Assembly: GCA_037576215.1 (NCBI GenBank)
Contig: JBANDB010000019.1
Span: forward strand, 379,501-443,500
Length of the DNA stretch: 64,000 nt
Origin: Armillaria gallica
Taxonomy: Eukaryota > Basidiomycota > Agaricomycetes > Agaricales > Physalacriaceae
Reading direction: 5' to 3'
The notes under the pieces are model-generated. The model saw only the letters and a program-made list of their open reading frames with translations. It ran no database searches and was not told the origin of the DNA. Shown here in pieces: positions 1-9,300 of the stretch. Made by a program: the position numbers and the translations under genes. Numbering within the stretch: the first letter of the stretch is position 1; the number at the start of each line of letters is the position of its first letter.

Positions 1-605
1 AGTAAAATAGGGCAAAAATACAGAGTTTTGACACATTTTGTATAAATACGGTACTTTTTGGGACTTGTGACCTGCAAACCTATCCAGATGAGGCCTTCAG
101 ATGTGTGACAGGTGGTTATTTTATGAATACAAATGAGGCCTCTGGACATGTGACATTCATACTGAATGTGATTATACAGTACTTCTTGTTTTTGTTTGGA
201 CTCTGCATTATTTCATTATGTCCTTCATCATCAACATCACTGGAACTATCATTGTAGTGAAATACCAAGATTTTTATCCTGAAATTATATCTTATACATC
301 ACAGATACACTCCCAAGTCCTGGTGTAAATTAAATTCTAGAATGATTCCGTCAACCTTCTAACATCATCTTGGATCAGCACTAGGATTTACTAGGATCTC
401 TTAGCTACTAAACAGTTCAACTCTGCATAATAGTAATAATGCTCAGTGCAACTAATTTCTTTCAAGCACTACTGTATAATTACATTCAGTACAAATGTCA
501 CATGTCCAGAGGCCTCATTCAGATAGGTTTGCGGGTCACAAGTCCCAAAAAGTACCATATTTATGCAAAATGTGTCAAAACTCTGTATTTTTGCCCTATT
601 TTACT
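1..605. mobile_element. Foldback/MITE-like element with long inverted repeats
   Basis: The first ~95 bases (start AGTAAAATAGGGCAAAAATA) return as a near-perfect reverse complement ending at about 605. A further inverted block pairs about 133-186 with 453-510. The left arm has an extra ~45-base segment with its own copy of the GAGGCC motif, so the arms are unequal. The middle (190-450) shows no coding sequence. The left end coincides with the window edge, so the true terminus and any target-site duplication cannot be seen. Confidence 0.75.
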
Positions 606-1400
606 CTTCTTGTGTCACTACATCCTGAATAGTGTTGCCACCACTCTGGCTCGAGCTGGTGAGCTAGCCGAGCCAAGCTGATAATTTCCAAGCCAAGCTC
701 AGACTGTCGCTCACAGCTCAGTGCTGCTCAGCTTGACAATTTGACCAGCTTTGATGCAGCCTGAGCAGGTCAAGCTGCCAACTTCTTCCTAATTAGGACA
801 TCAGAAACATCATACCTATTTCTGCTGTTGTTTATAGCCTAAAATTCAAGCTACAGCTCACATGGGCTCATTTCCTCTCATGCATTGATACCTGTATCAT
901 TTATGCTATCATTATCATATAAATGGCTCTTCAACAATACAAATTTAGTTGTACTTCCAAAATAGGCATTGCTGACAAGTGGGAAATGACATCATTGACA
1001 TGTCACTCAAGAACAACTCAAGAATGCTTCGAAAAACTTATTCCTGACATCTTATCCCCGATTCTTTCTGATGAATAAGAGGAAATGACAGAGGGCTTAC
1101 CAGGAGAGATAACAACCATCCTCCTGCCAACCCGTCAAATTAGGGGCTAAAAAAAGTCACGAGCAGTACTCTTTATAGCTAGTTTTCTGTCATGAGATGA
1201 ACGGTGTCTCGGATGTATCGCCCGTATTAATCATGTGGGAACCGTTTTGTTCTGGGATGTCTCAATGCGAGGTCTCAAAACAAGAAAGAAAAAAAAACTG
1301 CTGAAAACCTGCAAGAGGCAAGCAGAATAAAAACAAAATGTACCTTTTGTTGTCGTGCCTACGAATCGAGTCCGAAGCTTGGAATTGCGACTGTTGGTAC
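606..1400. other. Intergenic; GAGCT-rich single-ended repeat at about 628-790
   Basis: No convincing gene. Bases 628-790 begin TAGTGTTGCCACCAC and are dense in GAGC/AGCT motifs, a composition also seen inside the MITE at 3184 and in the element at 40117. The opening resembles a hAT-type terminus, but no matching right end was found, so this may be a truncated MITE. The rest is AT-rich and featureless. Confidence 0.4.
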
Positions 1401-1663
1401 CACTGCATGGAGAATCCAATATTTTGGCTTAAAATATTGAATTCTATAATTATTTATTTTTTCAATATACTAGACTGAAATATTGAGATAATATTTTAAA
1501 TATATTTGTGATATTTAAAAAATTTCCAATATTTTTTCAATAAACAAGAATATTGAAATAATATTCAAAATAATCTTTCAATATTCTAGCATGGAAGTTG
1601 GAAAAAATAAATAGTTATAAAATTCAATATTTTAAGCTAAAATATTAGATTCTCCATGCAGTG
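1401..1663. mobile_element. 263-bp AT-rich MITE, TIR CACTGCATGGAGAATC, 3-bp TSD TAC
   Basis: The element starts CACTGCATGGAGAAT and ends with the exact reverse complement ATTCTCCATGCAGTG. The inverted repeat extends inward about 60 bases with a few mismatches. TAC lies directly outside both ends (1398-1400 and 1664-1666). The interior is a series of AATATT/CAATATT palindromic words. A 3-bp duplication with a CACTG-type terminus suggests the PIF/Harbinger group; this superfamily assignment is inference. Confidence 0.85.
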
Positions 1664-2059
1664 TACGGTTGGATGGCTTTTATGCAATCCTTACATAATT
1701 CTTATGTTTGCTCGAGCAGATTGACCTTGTCTGAGCATCACAAAGTATGTTTCTCCGAAATTTGACTCTGGATTTTTGTTCGTCAGTCTGTGACACCATC
1801 TCTGTGCTAACACGCTTTCCCTTATTTTTGTAAGGGATGTCGCTTGGTAGCTAGGCCTGCGTAACTTATCTGCTTCTTTGGAAGCTTTGGTTGTTTGTTG
1901 CATCTATTGCTTGGCACTTCATGGCTTTCGGTCTTCTAAAATCTCCTTGTCGGCGGGTTGGAGTCCTCGATGAGGATCAGGTTCTTCCCGATGGAGAAGA
2001 ACATTTGTTAAAAGATTATCCAGAATATTATGATGTGTTATATTCACCTGAATACCATT
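1664..2059. other. Intergenic; no gene recognised
   Basis: Lies downstream (minus-strand sense) of the ribonucleotide reductase relic. I looked for the enzyme's missing C-terminal part here and did not find it. No repeats with clear boundaries. Confidence 0.4.
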
Positions 2060-2949
2060 GAGAGATCTTTGAGAGCTCCGAGGCGGTGAGATGTTGGCTT
2101 GGCAATATTTTTCGATAGATCCTCGCTACTTCGTGTATGCAAATGCGCTTACCTTGCCAAAAATGTTGTTCCACCTCTGAAGCCTCGATGATGATAGCTC
2201 AAAGGACGTCATCTTTGAGCTGATTCCTTAAGTTCGAATATGCATAACAAGCAAACTGCATGTGCAGAGCTTCATCACAAGCGATAAGTTCGTTAGAGAA
2301 TGTAAAAGCTGGCATCAACCCCCTTTTTTTCAACCAGAAGATAGTAGCAAAAGAGCTAGAAAAGAAGATGCCCTTTACTGCAGTAAAAGCAACGATTTGA
2401 GTAGCAAACGAGCGCTCACTCTTGACCCATTTTAACGCCCAATCAGCTTTTCTCCTGACACCTGGAATGTCCTTGAAAGCGTGGAAAAGTGTGCTCTGTT
2501 CTTTGGGATCCTGAATGAAAGTGTCAATCAATAAGGAGTACACCTCCCAATGCACGTTCTCAATCAATGCCTGGAAGATATAGAAGAGCCTAAATCCAGG
2601 GACCTAGACCTCACAAGCGAATTGTTCCATCAAATTCTCCCCAACAATAGAATCGGCAGAAGTGAAGAAGGCAAGAACATGACAGAACATTGCCCATTCT
2701 TGTTCTGACAAGGAGCTTTCCCACTGGAAACGATCCTGTGCTAAGTTCATTTCCTCCGCAGACCAAATAGATGCTTGGGCTTTCTTGTAAAAGTTATAAG
2801 CCTATTTTCGTGACGTTGAAAGACATAGGAAAGACTGCATCAACAAAGGGTACCTCGGGATATTGAATAGGCCAAAGTACAAGATGCTCTTCCGATGCAA
2901 TCAAGACAGGTTCAGCCTTATATGTCGAAGCTCGAGGTGTTTCAGTCAT
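2060..2949 (-). pseudogene. Ribonucleotide reductase small subunit (R2), decayed and C-terminally truncated
   Basis: Class Ia R2 makes the diiron-tyrosyl radical used by the large subunit to reduce ribonucleotides. Reading minus, an ATG at 2949 opens MTETPRAS and reaches WPIQYPE, the usual N-terminal landmark. A GT..AG intron (2853 down to 2802, 52 bp) then restores the frame into FYKKAQASIWSAEE, followed by [60 protein letters not shown] and [14 protein letters not shown]. These are classic R2 blocks including iron-ligand regions. Two in-frame stops kill it: TAG at 2606-2604 where the family has Gln (EVQVP), and TGA at 2201-2199. Similarity fades after IIIEASEVEQHFW (about 2150), so roughly the last 90-100 residues are missing. 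Family identity is secure; non-function is inferred from the breaks. Confidence 0.85.
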
Positions 2950-3175
2950 TGTGGTAAAGAGAGGACAATTCTAAGACATTATTGTACTGGTACTGTATTG
3001 TACCAGAAAAGAGTGAAGATTTGGGAAGAATCGGGGACCCGGTGCCTGCACCGCTACGATAAGTATCTCATTGGATCCTAGAAGGATACCTGAGGGTGTA
3101 GCTGCTTGAGTTTCCATATATTTGTTGCCAACACACTTTAGCATGCCCTATGCATTTGTATTACCTATTTTGGCA
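2950..3175. other. Upstream region of the R2 relic; no gene
   Basis: Intergenic sequence between the R2 start codon and the MITE at 3184. It would have held the R2 promoter, but no clear TATA or initiator element stands out. Confidence 0.35.
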
Positions 3176-3183
3176 CCAAGCTG

Positions 3184-3705
3184 TAGTGTTCCGATGACTC
3201 AGCTTTGCACAGCTTGGCATAACTTCTTGTTACTTGGAAGTCATCATAACTTCCTGCCAAGATTTGTCAGCAACCTGGCTTGAAGTCATATCAGCTTGGC
3301 ATGAAGTCACCATGCTATCAACTTTACTAGACGTTGCTCAAAATAGCAATGCCAAACTTCAATTTTAGCAGATAAGCTACAATGCTGGGTATATGCTAGT
3401 CAAGCAGAGAGTTTGAGGTCACTGCACATATTTTGCATGTAAAGATGTCCCAAAAGGTGTTATAGAATGGTTTACTGTGGATGGTTGAGGAGGGTGGGAA
3501 TATTGTGGCTGTGTCATAGAATGTCCAGTTTGAGAAATTGGGCCATATTTTGCAGTCGGTGGCATATTGACTTGAAGCCATAGTCAAGCCAAGTGAAACC
3601 ACTTCTCTTCTGTGACTTGAAGAAGTCAAGCCAATCACACTGGCTTGACTTCTTTTGGCATGACTCCATCAGCATGCAACTGGAAGCCAAGTCATCAGAA
3701 CACTA
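3184..3705. mobile_element. 522-bp hAT-type MITE with perfect 8-bp TSD CCAAGCTG
   Basis: The termini are TAGTGTTCCGATGAC on the left and GTCATCAGAACACTA on the right, an imperfect inverted repeat that continues as TCAAGCC/GGCTTGA words. The 8 bases outside each end are identical, CCAAGCTG at 3176-3183 and 3706-3713. An 8-bp duplication plus a TAGTG-type terminus points to the hAT superfamily. No coding capacity. Confidence 0.88.
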
Positions 3706-3837
3706 CCAAGCTGGCTGCTCAGCAGAAGTCGAGTGGAAGCTGAGCTGAGCGGACATATTTTTAGGCCACTCGGCTCAGCTAAGAGCTATAAATGTGTTGA
3801 GGTTAGGAATTGAAATAAGTGCAGTGTAAGAGTAGTA

Positions 3838-4075
3838 TGCACAACTGTAGTTGAGATGTGTAATATTAATGATTATTAGCTCAGAAAAATTCTAGCTATT
3901 TATATACTACAAGTAATGTCTTTCTAGAGTCTTCTACTACTTTCCTACAGTGTCCATAAGTTTCCATGCTCAGTCAGCAGTGAGCTGAACTTGAGTACTC
4001 CAACCATCTCAAAGATTCTGGACTTTTCCAGATTGATGCCGAGTCCGGCACGATCGATCACTCTCAATCTCAACA
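3838..4075 (-). repeat. Copia 3' LTR (left in the window)
   Basis: 238 bp, same length as its partner at 8231-8468 with no indels. By hand alignment the two differ at 14 positions, all transitions. It carries TA-rich words (TATTTATATACTAC) in the promoter/terminator-bearing part. Confidence 0.9.
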
Positions 4076-7000
4076 CTCCCCCTCAAGCCGGTAAAGTCCT
4101 AATCCCCTCATGAACTTCTTGTGCTTTGGTCGATGCAATGCTTTGGTAAAGACATCAGCAATCATATCCTCAGTTGGACAATATTCCAGCTCGATGATAT
4201 CATTTTCAATCTTCTCCCGGACAAAGTGATTTTGAACATCAAAATGCTTTGATCTAGCATGGTATGCTGGATTGCGGGCAATGGCAATAGCAGACTGGTT
4301 GTCCTCATACAGTACAGTAGCTTCATCTTGATTGTACCCTAGTTCTGCCAATAAATTCCAGTTTCAAATTGCTTGCCTTGTTGCATGTGCAAGAGCTGTA
4401 TACTCTGCTTCTGTTGAAGACAGTGCCACAGTAGACTGTTTTTTCAAGCTCCATGCAAAGGTGGCATCTGCTATAAAGTAAGCATAGCTTGATATTGATT
4501 TCCTGTCATCTGGATTGCCAGCAAAGTCCGCATCTGTATAACCATGGCTGAATACTTTGTCTCCTTCTTCTGCATGGTATATGAGCTCATAGTCTTGTGT
4601 TCCAGCAATGTATTTGAAGATTCTCTTCAAAGCTGTCCAATGCTCCGGTCCTGGGTTTGAGGCAAACTGACTGACAGTCTGTACAGTGCATGCAATGTCC
4701 AGTCTAGTCCCAAGTGCTAAGTATAACAGGGAACCAATCATGGACTGAAATCTGTGTCTGAGTTCAGGATTTTAGTTTGTCTGAGTGCGCTTGTACAGTA
4801 TGACATTTGGGTCAAGTGATGTGGTGACTGGGGATGCATCTTGGAGGCCATAACAAGACAGTATGTCATGTATATACTGTTTCTGGGACAGAGATATTGT
4901 CCTCTCTTTGTGGTTTCTTCGAATTTCAATGCCTATGATCTTTCCTGGCTCCCCAATGTCCTTCACATCGAATATGCCCTTTAACTGCTGCTTGACTGCA
5001 TCCAATTCTTCAACTGTCTTTGTAAAAATGAGTAAGTCATCGACCCAGACCATTATTACAGTCCTTTGTCCATCAATAACTCGCTTGTAGATGCAATGGT
5101 TGGCCTGTAGCTTTGAGAATCCGATTTCTGACATCTTCCTGTCAAATTCTCGGGTCCATTCTCGTCTGGACTGTTTAAGACCATACAGTGTCTTGTGTAG
5201 TCGACAAACTTGGCCTGTACCATCGTTGTAGCCTTCTGGCTGCCACATATAAATTTCTTCTTCAAGTCGGCCATTCAAATATGCTCCTCGGACATCCATC
5301 TGTGCGATTTCAAGATCCTCTATGGCTGCAATTCCTAGAGCTGCTCGTACGGATTCTAAGTGTACTACTGGTGCAAATGTCTCAAAGAAATCAATTCCTG
5401 GGATCTGGGAATATCCCTGTGCTACCAGCCATGCTTTGTATCATGAAACGTGCCCATTCTGGTCGAACTTCTTGGTGAAAACCCACTTGCTGCCTATGGG
5501 AGATCTTCCTGGAGGTAATTCCTCTACAGTGTATGTTTTCATCGCATCTATAACACTCATCTCCTCATCCATTGCTTCCTTCCAATTAGGCCATTCCCTC
5601 AACACTTTGGCTTCATCTAAGGTTTGAGGTACATCATCAAAGTCAGTTCCCACTCCAGTTAAGTAGCTTCGAACTAGGTTTGCAAAATGCCTTTCTGGAG
5701 TCATTTCCAGACATGTTTTGCCTTCTCTAGGTGCCGGTGGAAGTCTGGAATCAGGGTTTCTTAATGCCCTGTAATTATGGTCTTGTAAATCTCGAGGTGA
5801 GCGACAGGGTTTTTCTTCCTGCAAATTTGTATTCATAAATGCAGTTGGATGTCTTGATGGTGTGGATGGCTTCTGTGTCATGCTGGGATGCTCAGAATGC
5901 ATTTATGTTGGTGTGGAATGGCTATTGGTGGCTGTTTGCTGCATATCTCCTTCACTATTTGATCTCTGAGGTTCTGGGATGAGTTGCAGGTTGCTTTGAC
6001 TCCTATTCTCCCTCTTGAGCTGCGACTTGTCCCTGCTTGTGAATTCAGCTGTCTTGGGTGGTTCTGTGAATATAAAGTTCCTTGATACACGTATGGATTG
6101 AGTTTTGGGATCATAATAGCACATTGCTTTGGGGCCATCCAGAAATCTGACAAAGGTGAATTTCTATGACTTTGATTTGAGTTTTGATAAGTTCTTGCCC
6201 TCTGTTAGTACCCAGACATCGCATCCAAATTCTCTGAGGTGAGAGACATCAGGCTTCTTGCCTGTACTCCCCTCCTCCGGTGTTTTTCCACCCAGTGCTT
6301 GTGATGGAGCCAAATTATGAATATAAGCAGCATATTCAACTGCTACTTCCCACAAGTAAGATGGGAGACCTCTGGCTATCAGCATAGCTCGTGTCAGCTC
6401 CATTAGAGTGCGGTTGAATCGTTCTGCTACTTCGTTTGAAGAATGTGCATAGGGAGCAGTTGTTTCCAGCTTGATTCTCTTCTCTTTCAGCCAATTCTTG
6501 ACTTCCTTGCTCACCAATTCCATTGCATTATCCACCTGGATGACTTTTGGTGTTAAACTGTATTGCCTTTCAATAAAGGTGATATACTCCTTCATTTTAT
6601 CCAAGGCCTTGCTTTTCTGCTTTATAAACTTTGGAGTACACCGCCGGATTGTGTCGTCTGTGAAAGCAATATAGTACTTTGATCCCTGAAGTGAAACAAC
6701 TCATGCAGGTCCCCAGATATCACAATGAGTAACCTCTCCATGCTCCTGGCTTCGGTGTTTTGCCTCCTGTGGGTATGGACAATGTGTCTGCTTCGCTTGT
6801 ATGCATGTCTCACATTGGGATAGTGGTGGCAAGTCTTGGTCAATTGAAATGATGCCATTCTTTTCTAACTGCTCCAATCCCTTCTTTCCTAAGTGCCCAT
6901 ATCAAAGATGCCACAAATCCCAAGTGGTGTCACTTCCTTTGGCGATGTGTGACCTCTCTGAGTTCATTTGGGCTCGCATTTTCATAAGGTAAAGTCGATT

Positions 7001-8160
7001 TACTTTCTTTCCTCTTGCAAGCACTGCACCGCTTTTATGAAGGTGTCTTTGAGGTGATGTATACTTGTTTCCTTGCCTTCTGTAGTCTCCAAGACCACTG
7101 TACCACGTCCTAAGGCTTTAATCGACTGGTTTCCTATCCCACTAATTGAGGATTCTGTCAAGGGTGTATAGTTGACAAATGAATGGATATCATTACAGAT
7201 ATGCGACATGGTTCTGGAGTCTGCAAGCCAATCATCCTTCACAAATTTCAGGCTAGTCTGCAAGTTATAGCAGGAGTCGATCAAGTCTTAATTAATGCTT
7301 GTTTCCTTTGTCTGGTTGGATCTTTCTTTCTTCTTCTTTTGTCCTCCTTGTCTGCCCAGACCCTTCTCTTCAGATCCTCCACCTTTGGACCAGCAATCCT
7401 TTGCTTGGTGCCCAGGTTTCTTGCATTTCCAGCATGAGTCTTCATCTGAATTGTCACTTCTCTTTGACACATTTGATGCTTTCCACAGAGTTTTCTTTCC
7501 ATAGGCATATAATGCACTCTCCTTGCCTCCTGCCTTCTCCAATCGATGTCTGTTTTCCTCCAAAACAATCACTATAAATTTGTGAGACATTACAGCTGGA
7601 TTATTCCCTGTAGAACCAAGGTATGCAGTCATAAATTGGTCCCAGGATTCAGGCAGTGAAGTTATCAGCAGCATAAGGAAGTTGTCATCTGAAACATGAC
7701 TCCCTAGCATGCCTAACTCCTTCTGGATGCGTCACATTTCGGTTACATGCTCTACAATATCAGTAGATTCATCTGTGGTTGTACGATAGAGGCGATGATG
7801 AAATGAGAGTATCTCCAACTTTCCTCTAGCTTCCTTCACTAACTTCAACTGCTTCCACATATTGGCTGCTGTAGTGGCTCCAGCGATGTGAATCATCTGT
7901 GAATCACTTAGTGTGAGCTCGATTTGTGTCTCCACCTTCCCATCCATCTCTTCCCATTTCCATATCTTTGCAGTTTCCTCTGCAGTTGGTTTCTTGGGGT
8001 CTGCAGGTACTGGCCTCGCTTCTACCCCCTCGGCGTACTTCAGGAGACCTTGTTCTCATAGTATAGCTGTCACTTGACACTTCCATGGAACCCAGTTGTC
8101 TTCCTGCAAAAGCTCAATGCGAAATAACAAAGATGGAATTGAATCAGATGGTGTGGACAT
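4070..8160 (-). pseudogene. Copia gag-pol polyprotein with nonsense codons and one deletion/frameshift
   Basis: An ATG at 8160 opens MSTPSDSIPSLLFRIELL. Gag runs to about 7290 and has a CCHC zinc knuckle, CWKCKKPGHQAKDC (7434-7393). Protease shows WLADSRT (about 7221) where DSG is expected, so the glycine is lost. The link between protease and integrase near 7010-7040 is deleted and shifts frame. Integrase has GHLGKKG and CETC (zinc region), CDIWGP, VIQVDNAMEL and SSNEVAERFNRT, giving a D-35-E spacing (Asp 6532, Glu 6424). RT has MDVRGAYLNG, LYGLKQS and VWVDDLL (about 5040). RNase H has TDADFAGNPDDRKS, SSTEAEY and YEDNQSAIAIA. Stops interrupt the frame near 8050, 7732, 6902, 6703, 6164, 5903, 5438, 4772 and 4352; several are TGA at arginine positions. 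It cannot make a functional polyprotein. Confidence 0.92.
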
Positions 8161-8230
8161 GATGTATGACTAGAAATATGTAAGTCGTGTGAAGCGAGTG
8201 GTTATGCATGTTAAATCATCAATGTATGTA

Positions 8231-8468
8231 TGCACAACTGTAGTTGAGATGTGTAATGTTAATGATTATTAGCTCAGAAAAATTCTAGCTACTTATATAC
8301 TACAAGTAATGTCTCTCTAGAGTCTTCTACTACTTTCCTACAATGTCCATAAGTTTCCATGCTCAGTCAGCAGTGAGCTGAACTCGAGTACTCCAACCAT
8401 CTTGAAGATTCCAGACTTTTCTAGATTGATGCCAAGTCCGGCACAATTGATCACTCTCGATCTCAACA
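8231..8468 (-). repeat. Copia 5' LTR (right in the window)
   Basis: 238 bp, partner of the LTR at 3838-4075. The internal region starts at about 8230 going down. No canonical initiator-methionine tRNA primer site (TGGTATCA-like) was recognised there, so the primer is unknown or the site has decayed. Confidence 0.9.
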
Positions 8469-9300
8469 CGCTGTGATTGTAATTATACAGTAGTCCCAAG
8501 CTGTAGCATGTCAAGTCAACGTGTTGCCATCATGCCACCGATGACAACACCCAAACAGGAGCAATGATGCCCCACACTGTGTTTGTCTCATGAAGAGCCA
8601 CATTTGATGATGTTGATACTGAAGTCACTGGGTCACTAAAGGGAGTAGACATGCTGGAATGGGTGGTGCTTGCTGAGATGCTGGTGCTTGTCAGTGAAGA
8701 GCTGGAAGAAGAGATTGATGTGATGCAAAACGACAGTGAGGTGCTCGTTGATGCCAAAGTGCAGAAGCTCTGGGCAAGGGTCTGAGCTCAGCAGCTCATT
8801 CAGAAATAAGGGTGCAATGCAGTCTGAGAGTCCAGTCATGAATTCGGCCCTGTATGAAGTTTGCTGGTTTGAGAATAGTGAAAACAGAATACTTAGATGA
8901 GCCTGGGGCAGAAACAGTTTACATCACTACACTGGAGCATCCCATGTCCACTATTTACTGCAAGCAATTGATTACCAAGAAATACTTGTTAGTTCTGCAA
9001 GGACAGAATGAGGATAATTGACCCACCGCAGGTTCAGTACACACTCAGACTCAGTACTTTGGCAGAAAGGGTCGAACTAGCGCTGGGCCTCCTATTGCTT
9101 CCTGAGTTTGTACTCTTGCCTTTATTTGAGCTCAAGCTTGTTGTCATAGTGTCATTAATCATTGTTGCTGTAGAGCTTCCAGCAGTGATACTTGTTGTTG
9201 TCGATGATTGGCCCTGGACAGCCACTATGAAAGAGAGCAGAGAGGCAGGGGAAAGGAGAAAGGATTTGAAGCCACATCATCTTTTCTAGGTGCTGTGGAT
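8469..9300 (-). other. Ser/Thr-rich open segments, possibly a secreted or wall protein relic
   Basis: Two minus-strand open segments, 9225-9034 (MAVQGQSSTTTSITAG..) and 8757-8530 (MASTSTSLSFCITS..), have runs of Ser and Thr and no other feature. The second ends in a hydrophobic stretch VWGIIAPVWVLSSVA, which could be a membrane or GPI-type tail. They might be exons of one Ser/Thr-rich surface protein, a common fungal type. Low sequence complexity can also give such frames by chance, so a gene is not established. Confidence 0.25.

Larger units (their letters stand above)
3838..8468 (-). mobile_element. Complete but dead Ty1/Copia LTR retrotransposon
   Basis: 4631-bp element transcribed on the minus strand. 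It has two 238-bp LTRs starting TGCACAACTG and ending CTCAACA on the plus strand (5'-TG..CA-3' on both strands). A pyrimidine run just inside the left LTR (CTCCCCCTC, 4076-4084) is the polypurine tract on the coding strand. Domain order gag, protease, integrase, reverse transcriptase, RNase H is diagnostic of Copia (integrase before RT). No 5-bp target duplication is visible (TAGTA against CGCTG), so the flanks may have been rearranged or an end may have formed by recombination. Confidence 0.92.

Noticed and set aside
5188..5627. Plus-strand frames of 96 and 101 codons
   Set aside because: They are antisense shadows of the Copia reverse transcriptase.
3833..8473. Target-site duplication for the Copia element
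   Set aside because: The five bases outside each LTR (TAGTA and CGCTG) do not match, and no nearby shift makes them match.
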